Assembly (NCBI RefSeq): GCF_026625885.1
Contig: NZ_CP113068.1
Location: forward strand, 5,518,001 to 5,582,000
DNA: 64,000 nt
DNA from: Roseateles sp. SL47
GTDB lineage: Bacteria > Pseudomonadota > Gammaproteobacteria > Burkholderiales > Burkholderiaceae_C
Direction of reading: 5' to 3'
Position 1 is the stretch's first letter, and each line of letters begins with the position of its first letter. The notes beneath the pieces were generated by a model that was not told the DNA's origin, did no database searches, and saw nothing but the letters and a program-made list of their open reading frames with translations. This document shows, piece after piece, positions 17,389-27,833 of the stretch. The position numbers and the translations under genes are program-made.

Positions 17389-18178
17389 ACTCGACTCGTC
17401 CTTTGCAGCCGCGTTCGCACCGGGCCTGATGGATCCGACACAACCGGTGCCGGTGGCGGTGACCGCCAGAGCCGAGATGGGTGACTGCGCCGGCAAGGGC
17501 GTCATCAAACGCTACAACGTCTATCGCAACAACGTCACCGTCAGCCTGATCAACGCGCTGGCATCGATCTATCCGGCCGTGCAGCGCATCACCGGCGTCG
17601 ACTTCTTCAGGGCGATGGCCCGTTTCTACCTGCGTGCCACACCGCCCACCTCCCCCCTGCTGTTCGAATACGGCCGGGACTTCCCCGACTTCATCGCGGC
17701 CTACCCGTACGCCGCCGAACTGCCATGGTTGGCGGACACCGCACGGATCGAACGCGCCTGGCTGGATGCCTACCATGCGGCGGATGTAGCTGTGCTGGAC
17801 GCAGTTTCATTGGCTGCGATTCCGCCCAGCGCACTGCCCGATCTGACATTGGTGGCACATCCCGCCACGCGCTTGATCCGCTCCCCGTATCCCGCCGTGT
17901 CGATCTTCGCGATGAACCGAGACAACGGGCCCATCACCCAGCTGGAGTCGGATGAAGCGCAGGACGCGCTGGTGACCCGCCCCCTGGACGAGGTGGTGGT
18001 GTCCCACCTCCCTGCCGGTGCTGCGATTTTTCTGGGGGCCCTGCTTGACGGAGCCCCGCTGGGCACTGCCGCTTCTGCCACTTTCACCGCGGTGCCGGAC
18101 TTCGACCTCGGAGCCCATATGGCCGCGATGGTGGACGCCGGCGTGTTTGCCGCCCTCTCTCAGGAGACCGCCTCATGA
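17378..18178 (+). CDS. bufC: MNIO partner protein (DUF2063)
   Basis: 266 residues. Partner of the DUF692 enzyme. In studied systems this protein class binds the precursor and presents it to the oxidase, although databases often label it 'putative DNA-binding domain'. The family signature is clear: VIKRYNVYRNNVTVSLINAL (about residues 45-64), followed by IYPAVQRITGVDFFRAMARFY and FPDFIAAYPYAAELPWLADT. The C-terminal half is a small mixed alpha/beta domain ending in MAAMVDAGVFAAL. It overlaps bufB by 11 bp and the DoxX gene by 4 bp (ATGA). No nucleic-acid-binding motif is visible. Confidence 0.88.
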   Translation: MRTELDSSFAAAFAPGLMDPTQPVPVAVTARAEMGDCAGKGVIKRYNVYRNNVTVSLINALASIYPAVQRITGVDFFRAMARFYLRATPPTSPLLFEYGRDFPDFIAAYPYAAELPWLADTARIERAWLDAYHAADVAVLDAVSLAAIPPSALPDLTLVAHPATRLIRSPYPAVSIFAMNRDNGPITQLESDEAQDALVTRPLDEVVVSHLPAGAAIFLGALLDGAPLGTAASATFTAVPDFDLGAHMAAMVDAGVFAALSQETAS

Positions 18179-18753
18179 ATGCCATTTCCAGATTCACCCG
18201 AACGACTCGCCCCCCCGCCTCACAGACTTCACCGACGTCACGGCACTCCCCCATGCCCATTCACCCCAATCACCCCACTCGCCCGACGTTCCGCACAGCC
18301 CCTGCGGCCACGCTGCACCGCTGGATGCAGTTCCTCGCCGCCCCCTGGCTGGCCCAGTGGCTGCTGCGCGTGGCCGTGGCCGTGCCCTTCCTGAAGTCCG
18401 GGCTGCTCAAGTGGAACGGCTTCCTGCAGCTGAATGATGTCGCCATCACGCTGTTCACCGACGAATTCCAGCTGCATCTTCCCGGGGGCCCCTATCCCTT
18501 CCCGGCGCCGGCCGTGGTGGCCTTTCTCTCCGGCTGCGGCGAGGTGGTGCTGCCGCTCATGCTGATCGCGGGCTTGGGCACGCGCCTGGCGGCCTTCGGT
18601 CTGATGGCCATGACGCTGGTGATTCAATTGACGGTGCCGGACGGCTGGCCGGTGCATCTGACGTGGTTCGCCATGGCGTTTGCCATCGCGGCCTGGGGCC
18701 CGGGCCCCACATCGCTGGACCACTTCGCCGCACGGCGGTGGCTGCGCACCTGA
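18175..18753 (+). CDS. DoxX-family membrane protein of the bufferin operon
   Basis: 192 residues. Four membrane helices (about 58-77, 108-125, 130-150 and 160-178) in the DoxX pattern: LLRVAVAVPFLKSGLLKWNG in the first, GEVVLPLMLIAGLGTRLAA in the middle. An approximately 45-residue Pro/Thr/His/Ser-rich N-terminus precedes the first helix and is longer than usual; a later start (for example M27) is possible. DoxX proteins accompany DUF2282/692/2063 operons (BufD position), but their role there is not settled. The gene starts inside the bufC stop codon (ATGA), and the anti-sigma gene follows 10 bp later. Confidence 0.85.
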   Translation: MNAISRFTRTTRPPASQTSPTSRHSPMPIHPNHPTRPTFRTAPAATLHRWMQFLAAPWLAQWLLRVAVAVPFLKSGLLKWNGFLQLNDVAITLFTDEFQLHLPGGPYPFPAPAVVAFLSGCGEVVLPLMLIAGLGTRLAAFGLMAMTLVIQLTVPDGWPVHLTWFAMAFAIAAWGPGPTSLDHFAARRWLRT

Positions 18754-18763
18754 TGAGCGCTGC

Positions 18764-19408
18764 ATGAAGACGCAGGACCTGATCCTCCATCTTGTGCGGG
18801 ACAGCCGCCCGGTGGATCGGCACGCCGTCAGCCGCCAGTTGAACCAGGCGCTGATCGTCGGGTTGAGCGGGGGAGCGCTGCTGCTGGTGGTCCTGTTCGG
18901 CTTCAGCAGCGAAATGCCCGACCTGTTGCTGACGGCCGACTTCTGGCTGCGGCTGCTCTTCCCGCTGGTGGTCATTGTGAGCGCCATGCAGTTGCTGGAC
19001 CGGCTCGCCCGGCCCGGTGCCGCCTGGCGGCAGGCCTGGCTGGTGACCCTGCTGCCCATTGTCGCCATGGTGCTGGGTGCGACGGCCTTCCTGCTGGCAA
19101 CACCGCCGCAATTGCGGCTGACCTTGTTCCCCACCGAGGCCCGCTGGACCTCCATCGTGGCCGACATCGTCCTGCTGTCCCTGCCTTCCCTGGCCGCGAC
19201 GCTCCATGCCATGCGTCAGCTCGCGCCAACGCGGCTGAGCCTGGCCGGTGCGGGTGGAGGCCTGCTGGCTGGCGCACAAGGCGCTCTGATCTATATGCTG
19301 TATGGGCCCGACATGCCCCTCCCCTCCTGGGGCCTGCTGCATGGCGGGGCCATCTTCATGACAACAGCCCTGGGCGCGGCGCTGGGGCCGCGTTATCTGC
19401 GGTGGTGA
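18764..19408 (+). CDS. NrsF-like anti-sigma factor (DUF1109), cysteine-free paralogue
   Basis: 214 residues, six membrane helices, DUF1109/NrsF family. The N-terminus [20 protein letters not shown] matches the sigma-binding start seen in the second copy at 19998 ([20 protein letters not shown]). The C-terminus, [14 protein letters not shown], matches the second copy's [12 protein letters not shown]. Unlike that copy it contains no cysteine anywhere: the SCP and YCLHC positions are replaced ([15 protein letters not shown]). In Caulobacter NrsF, as I recall, two cysteines are needed for the heavy-metal response. This copy may therefore be a constitutive anchor, a decoy, or specialised for another signal. 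It lies between DoxX and the sigma gene, an unusual position. Confidence 0.85.
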   Translation: MKTQDLILHLVRDSRPVDRHAVSRQLNQALIVGLSGGALLLVVLFGFSSEMPDLLLTADFWLRLLFPLVVIVSAMQLLDRLARPGAAWRQAWLVTLLPIVAMVLGATAFLLATPPQLRLTLFPTEARWTSIVADIVLLSLPSLAATLHAMRQLAPTRLSLAGAGGGLLAGAQGALIYMLYGPDMPLPSWGLLHGGAIFMTTALGAALGPRYLRW

Positions 19409-19419
19409 GGCCGAACACG

Positions 19420-20001
19420 ATGGGCGATTCACACAAGTCTTCCCGCGCCGAGGCCCCCACCACGGAACAGCATCTTCAGTCGCTGTTCCTGGCGGGGCTG
19501 GAGGGCGATGCACCGGCCTATCAATCCTTCCTGCAGGCGCTGGGCGGCCTGCTGCGCGCGTTTCTGCGCAAACGGCTGCGCGACAAGCCGGAGGATGTGG
19601 AAGATCTGGTCCAGGAGATCCTGATCGCGGTGCACAACGGCCGCCACACCTATCTGCCGGAGCAACCGCTCACCGCCTGGATGTATGCCATCGCCCGCTA
19701 CAAGATGGCGGACTTCCTGCGCAGCCGTTACCGATACGCTGCGTGGAACGAGCCGCTGGATGAGCAGGCCGACGACCTGTTCGCCGCTTCGGACGATGAG
19801 GCCGCCCAGGCCCGGCGAGACGTCGATCAGTTGCTCGCGCAATTGCCTGACCGGCATCGCCTGCCCATCGTGCATGTCAAATTGCAGGGTTTGTCGGTCG
19901 CCGAGACCGCCCGCCTGACCGGCCTGTCGGAGTCCGCCATCAAGGTGGGTATCCACCGCGGCATCAAAGCCCTGGCCATGAAAATTCGAGGTACTGCATG
20001 A
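19420..20001 (+). CDS. ECF sigma factor controlling the bufferin operon
   Basis: 193 residues (199 if the GTG at 19402 is used, which would overlap the preceding gene). Sigma-70 region 2 reads [28 protein letters not shown] and [20 protein letters not shown]. Region 4 reads [18 protein letters not shown] and [28 protein letters not shown]. This is the SigF-like ECF class that is paired with DUF1109 anti-sigmas. It is flanked on both sides by such anti-sigma genes and overlaps the second by 4 bp. It probably recognises the GTAACC-N16-CGAA site at 15998 and so drives its own operon when metal stress releases it. Confidence 0.93.
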   Translation: MGDSHKSSRAEAPTTEQHLQSLFLAGLEGDAPAYQSFLQALGGLLRAFLRKRLRDKPEDVEDLVQEILIAVHNGRHTYLPEQPLTAWMYAIARYKMADFLRSRYRYAAWNEPLDEQADDLFAASDDEAAQARRDVDQLLAQLPDRHRLPIVHVKLQGLSVAETARLTGLSESAIKVGIHRGIKALAMKIRGTA

Positions 20002-20639
20002 AAACCGATGACCTGATCGCCTTGCTGGCCACGCAGGCGGAGCCGGTGGACCGCTCGGCGCCCGCCCGTCGGTATGGGGGCGCGATGCTGGTGAGCCTGC
20101 TGGGGGCGACTGTGCTGATGCTGGCCACCCTGGGCCTGCGCCCGGACCTTGCAGCGGTATCGGTCACCGCCCTCTTCTGGTTCAAGTTGGCCACCCCAGG
20201 GCTGCTGGCCGTGGGCGCCTGGCAGGTGCTGCTGCGTACGGCCCGGCCCGGCATGGAGGCCGGCCGACGCTGGGGCCTCGTGGCAGGACCGGTCGTGGTG
20301 GTGTGGCTGGCCGCGCTCGGCACGCTGATCCAGGCCCCGGCGGGGCAATGGGTGCCGATGGTGATGGGATCGTCCTGGCGCAGTTGCCCGTTCAACATCG
20401 CCCTCTTGTCCATGCCAGGATTTGTCGCCATCTTCTGGGCGGTGAAGGGCATGGCGCCGACCCGTCTGCGAACCGCCGGCGCAGTCTCCGGCCTGCTCGC
20501 CGGAGCCAGTGCCACGGTGATCTACTGCCTGCACTGCCCGGAAATGCAGGTCGCGTTCTGGGCCGTCTGGTACGGGGCCGGCGTTCTGATTCCCACGATC
20601 ATCGGCGCCCTGCTGGGCCCACGCTTGTTGCGCTGGTGA
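19998..20639 (+). CDS. nrsF: NrsF-like anti-sigma factor (DUF1109), cysteine-containing
   Basis: 213 residues, six membrane helices. It is the usual immediate downstream partner of the ECF sigma gene, with a 4-bp ATGA overlap. Cysteines are at C130 ([10 protein letters not shown]), C177 and C180 ([14 protein letters not shown]). Their positions match, within a residue or two, the two NrsF cysteines that I recall being required for metal sensing in Caulobacter (around 131 and 181). The N-terminal cytoplasmic stretch would hold the sigma factor at the membrane. The gene ends 18 bp from the converging gabD stop; no clear terminator hairpin is visible in so short a gap. Confidence 0.9.
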   Translation: MKTDDLIALLATQAEPVDRSAPARRYGGAMLVSLLGATVLMLATLGLRPDLAAVSVTALFWFKLATPGLLAVGAWQVLLRTARPGMEAGRRWGLVAGPVVVVWLAALGTLIQAPAGQWVPMVMGSSWRSCPFNIALLSMPGFVAIFWAVKGMAPTRLRTAGAVSGLLAGASATVIYCLHCPEMQVAFWAVWYGAGVLIPTIIGALLGPRLLRW

Positions 20640-20657
20640 GCCGATGTACCGTGGTGC

Positions 20658-22136
<1,479 letters not shown>

Positions 22137-22427
22137 CGTCGTTGCTCCGGCGGAAGTGTTCGAGAGTGGCTCTCTGTGTGCGGCTCATCCTATCGGGTTT
22201 GGCATGGGCGCCACGTCACAGAAACGCCAGGCCGAAGCGGGAGCAAGCCCCGCTCCTATAATGGAAAGCTTCGCGAAAACGACGCTGAATCCAGCATTTG
22301 AGAGGCGCGGGCAGGCCCTTGATCAGCCAGGCCGGCTGTCGGCGCGCCTTGCGCCCCTTTCAAATGCTTGCAAAGCCGTTTCGTAAAGAATTCTTGACCG
22401 CCACCGGCGGCCTCGGTCTGTCCTGTG

Positions 22428-22501
22428 ATCGCACGTCCGCGCGCGATCACTGAAATCGCACGCTCGCGCGCGATCACTGAAATCGCACGCTCGCGCGCGA
22501 T
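22428..22501. repeat. 27-bp hairpin-forming tandem repeat upstream of alaS
   Basis: Two full units (22428-22454, 22455-22481) and a partial third, ending about 60 bp before the alaS start codon. Each full unit has the order atcgcacg(y)ycgcgcgcgat then cactgaa. Each unit is itself palindromic (aatcgc ... gcgatt), so the RNA would form successive hairpins. 27 bp equals nine codons, and the alaS frame stays open through the array (IARSRAITE repeated). The rest of the gap from 22137 holds no gene. Confidence 0.85.
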
Positions 22502-22559
22502 TGGACCGACCAGGGCGGCGTGTGGTGCAACAGCTGGGTGCAACAGCAAAAGGACGGGC

Positions 22560-25193
<2,634 letters not shown>

Positions 25194-25293
25194 GCGCAAC
25201 AGGCCAAGGCGGGCCTGGGGCTTGCCACCAACCCGTCATCAGCATGGATGCATCATGACCGGGAGCCGCACGGCGGCACCGGTCTCTCACTCG

Positions 25294-25323
25294 AAGGGCC
25301 CGGTCCGGGCCCTTTGCTTTTTT
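25294..25323 (+). terminator. Rho-independent terminator of alaS
   Basis: Perfect 10-bp inverted repeat aagggcccgg / ccgggccctt around a single T, followed by tgctttttt. It lies 100 bp after the alaS stop and 50 bp before the next gene. Confidence 0.85.
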
Positions 25324-25373
25324 CAGTTTCCCGGCCCCGGCATGGAATGCCGACGGCTGTCACGGAGTTCCTC

Positions 25374-26108
25374 ATGACCGACCACGACGACCAACCCATC
25401 GACATCCACAATGCCCAGCAACTCGGTGAGTTCGTCGCCCAGTTGGCCGGCGCCGCCGATCCGGACGCACCGGCCATCACGCTGGACACGCTGGACGGCT
25501 ACATGACCGCCCTGCTGGTGGGCCCCCCGCCCAGCGCGCCCATCCAGGCCATGGATGCCCTGTTCGGCGAAGAATGGCCGGCTGCGCTGGAAGCGGAGGA
25601 GCAGACCGAAGCCTTCATGGATGTGCTGCATCTGCGCTGGAATGAAATCTCGGACAGCCTGGACCCGCAGTTGCTGGTGGAATCGCCAGAACAAATGCAA
25701 CTGGTGCCGCTGATTTCGGAATTCGACGACGAGACCAAGGCCCGCCTGCTGGCCGATGGTGCCCTGACCGAAGCGCTGCTGCAGCGTCTGCCCGCCGCAG
25801 GCGCCATGTGGGCCCAGGGTTTCCTGCAGGCGGTGGACGACATGGGCTCGTGGGAGCTGCCGGAAGGCGACGCCGCTCGTGACCTGTCGCTGATGCTGGA
25901 AGCGGTGGAGGCGGTGACGCTGGCGGAAGGTTCGACCGAGCGTCAGGACTACATCAACGAGGCGTATGAACAGCCCGAAGATGTGGATCAGAATGCCCTG
26001 ATCGACGACATGCTGTTCACCGTGCAGGACCTGCGCCTGTTCTGGCTGCAGCAAGCCGCCCTGAAGGCGGCCTTCAGTGAAGACGGCGGCAGCGCGGCAG
26101 AGCACTGA
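25374..26108 (+). CDS. UPF0149 (YecA/YgfB) family protein
   Basis: 244 residues from ATG 25374 (MTDHDDQPIDIHN), with GGAG eight bases upstream; an in-frame earlier ATG at 25248 would include terminator sequence. All-helical UPF0149 domain: LDTLDGYMTALLVGPPPSAP near the N-terminus and MWAQGFLQAVDDMGSWELPE in the second half. The C-terminal SEC-C zinc motif (CxC...) found in YecA proteins is absent; the protein ends AFSEDGGSAAEH. Function is unknown. The family is acidic, often follows housekeeping genes, and may bind metal through SEC-C when that is present. Confidence 0.8.
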   Translation: MTDHDDQPIDIHNAQQLGEFVAQLAGAADPDAPAITLDTLDGYMTALLVGPPPSAPIQAMDALFGEEWPAALEAEEQTEAFMDVLHLRWNEISDSLDPQLLVESPEQMQLVPLISEFDDETKARLLADGALTEALLQRLPAAGAMWAQGFLQAVDDMGSWELPEGDAARDLSLMLEAVEAVTLAEGSTERQDYINEAYEQPEDVDQNALIDDMLFTVQDLRLFWLQQAALKAAFSEDGGSAAEH

Positions 26109-26113
26109 TCAAG

Positions 26114-26614
26114 CTACAGCCGCCCCTTGCAATTGGGCGCACCACATCGGCAGCGCAGCCGGCCCTCGTGGTGACTCTCCCCATAATCACAGCTGATTTC
26201 CTCACCCGGGTCGATGTCGCGAATGGCATAGAACTCGGCGCGCCCCTGGCGGATGCGTAGCACCGCATTCGGCGCGCAGCTGTGATTGATGTGGCGCATC
26301 ACACCCTTGTGATGTGTGGCGTCGATCGCCGTGCGGTCGGAGACCTCCACCACATGGATACGGCGCTTGCCTTCGATGCGGCGACGTGCTTCCCGCACCG
26401 ACACCACCTCACCCCGCATTTCGCCGATCTTTCTGCGCGCGGGAATGGGCTCGTCCGCAAACACCCCCTGGCCATCGATGACGCTGGGGCCCACGCGCAA
26501 GGCGAATCGCTCGGCCGGCAGCGGCTTCCCGCGCACACCGGTGGCCGCACGGGCATCTGCCGTTTCAGCCGGCGCTGGGGCGGGAGGAGGGGCAATGGAA
26601 CTCAGGCGCGGCAT
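26114..26614 (-). CDS. SET-domain lysine methyltransferase-like protein
   Basis: 166 residues. After about 30 Pro/Ala-rich residues comes a compact SET domain: IDGQGVFADEPIPARRKIGE (AdoMet-binding N-part), MRHINHSCAPNAVLRIRQ with the NHSC motif (110-113), AIRDIDPGEEISCDYGE with the catalytic DYG (143-145), and a post-SET zinc cluster CRCGAPNC (C155, C157, C162). All the hallmark residues are present, so it should be active. SET proteins are typical of eukaryotes, and stand-alone ones occur in scattered bacteria. The substrate is unknown. It converges on the UPF0149 gene with only 5 bp between the stop codons. Confidence 0.88.
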   Translation of the reverse strand: MPRLSSIAPPPAPAPAETADARAATGVRGKPLPAERFALRVGPSVIDGQGVFADEPIPARRKIGEMRGEVVSVREARRRIEGKRRIHVVEVSDRTAIDATHHKGVMRHINHSCAPNAVLRIRQGRAEFYAIRDIDPGEEISCDYGESHHEGRLRCRCGAPNCKGRL

Positions 26615-26712
26615 GGCAAGGACATGAGCAGATCAGAGCGGTGGATTGTCGCGCGTGGAGCCTGCACTGTGGTGAATCCGCTGCATGATCTTGATGTTGA
26701 CGGCGGGCCGAA

Positions 26713-27081
26713 GTGGTGAACATACTGGACGCCATGAATGCCCTCCTCCACCCCGATATGGCGACCGCTGCTGCGATTGGGATTGCACTTGGGGTGGCGT
26801 TTGGGGTGGCGTTTCCGATTGCGTTCCCGACGGTGTTGGGGATTGCGACCGCAGCCGCCGCCCGCCTGCTGGCCGCTGCGCGGCGGGGGGAATGGCAGGG
26901 GTCTGCACAACAGCGAATGCAGCAACGAGTGCACCGGCAAATGCACCGGCAAATGCAACAGCTGGGGCAGCAACAACGGCAGCAGCAGCCCATGGTTCTA
27001 GCCATGCGTGTGCTGGTGGGGGCATGCCCGTCGATGCGGGTCGTCCGCCTCACCGCTGTGCAGGAAGGTCGAACGCGGTAG
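26713..27081 (+). CDS. Doubtful ORF: short hydrophobic and Gln-rich protein
   Basis: The 585-bp gap between the SET gene and the acetyltransferase contains one open frame of about 122 residues (115 from ATG 26734). It has a hydrophobic Ala/Ile/Val/Phe segment (MATAAAIGIALGVAFGVAFP) then a Gln/Arg/His-rich stretch (RVHRQMHRQMQQLGQQQRQQ). Two 12-bp tandem duplications lie inside it: ggggtggcgttt twice near 26790, and gcaccggcaaat twice at 26931-26954. Both keep the frame. There is no ribosome site and no recognised domain. A reverse Cys-rich frame over the same DNA is equally open. It may be non-coding repeat-rich DNA. Nothing else is seen in the gap apart from the terminator at its end. Confidence 0.25.
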   Translation: MVNILDAMNALLHPDMATAAAIGIALGVAFGVAFPIAFPTVLGIATAAAARLLAAARRGEWQGSAQQRMQQRVHRQMHRQMQQLGQQQRQQQPMVLAMRVLVGACPSMRVVRLTAVQEGRTR

Positions 27082-27135
27082 CCCTTCCCACCACCCGCTC
27101 AGCAGCATCTGAGCCACATCTCCAGAGTTTCTCGA

Positions 27136-27168
27136 CAAGGCCCGCGTTTCGCGGGCCTTGTTGCTTTT
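27136..27168 (+). terminator. Rho-independent terminator
   Basis: Perfect 11-bp stem caaggcccgcg / cgcgggccttg with a TTT loop, followed by ttgctttt. It lies just before the acetyltransferase gene and ends whatever transcript crosses the 26615-27135 region. This is mild support for something being transcribed there. Confidence 0.85.
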
Positions 27169-27199
27169 GGCCCTTCCATCCACACACAGGGAGCCCATG

Positions 27200-27730
27200 A
27201 TGGAATTGACCTTGCGACGCCCCACCCCCGACGATGGCCCCGCCCATTCGGCGCTGATGAGCCATCCCGAGGTCCAGCCCTGGCTGCTGGGGCTGCCGTA
27301 TGTTTCACCGGAGGCGTGGCGTCAACGCTTCAGCACCACGCCGGACATCCAGTCCGCTGAGCTGACACTGCTGGCTTTGCAAGGCGACACGCTGGTGGGA
27401 TCCGCCGGGTTGCATCCGGTTGGTCCACATCCGCGTCGGCGCCATGCCATGTCGATGGGGATCAGTGTGCTGCCGCAGGTCCAGGGCCAGGGCGTGGCTT
27501 CCGCGTTGATGTCTGCGCTGCTGCGCCAGGCGGACGACTGGCTGGGTGTGCTGCGGGTGGAACTGACCGTGTTCGCCGACAACCACCGTGCGATCCGGCT
27601 GTATGAGCGCTTCAACTTCGCTCACGAGGGGCGTCTGCGCGCGTATGCCCTGCGGGAAGGACGGTATATGGACTGCCTGTCGATGGCGCGCCTGCATCCG
27701 TCTCCACCGGTCTGGACGCCGGGGGGCTGA
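27200..27730 (+). CDS. GNAT acetyltransferase, YhhY/AaaT-like
   Basis: 176 residues from the second of two adjacent ATGs (27197, 27200); AGGGAG is best spaced for 27200. GNAT fold with the acetyl-CoA loop VQGQGVASALMSALLRQAD. Its wording parallels E. coli YhhY (AaaT, an N-acetyltransferase of some L-amino acids): PEVQPWLLGLPYVS near the start, LGVLRVELTVFADNHRAIRL in the core, and AYALREGRYMDCLSMARL near the end. It is a lone gene between terminators. A specific amino-acid substrate is an inference from that similarity. Confidence 0.85.
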   Translation: MELTLRRPTPDDGPAHSALMSHPEVQPWLLGLPYVSPEAWRQRFSTTPDIQSAELTLLALQGDTLVGSAGLHPVGPHPRRRHAMSMGISVLPQVQGQGVASALMSALLRQADDWLGVLRVELTVFADNHRAIRLYERFNFAHEGRLRAYALREGRYMDCLSMARLHPSPPVWTPGG

Positions 27731-27833
27731 GTCTGCGGGAGGGCGGCGCCAGAAGGCCCGCCAGGCATGCTGCGCAGGTGTTCACGGACCACACAAAAAG
27801 GACGCCATCACGTCCAGCAGCGGCCCGTCGCGA

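Noticed and set aside
22425..22559. N-terminal extension of AlaRS through the 27-bp repeats
   Set aside because: AlaRS proteins begin at [10 protein letters not shown] with a good ribosome site. The upstream residues are repeat-encoded and unlike any AlaRS.
26565..27053. 162-residue Cys-rich reverse frame (CCCRCCCPSCCICRC)
   Set aside because: The cysteines come from a GCA-rich tandem repeat on the other strand. No start site or family pattern supports it.
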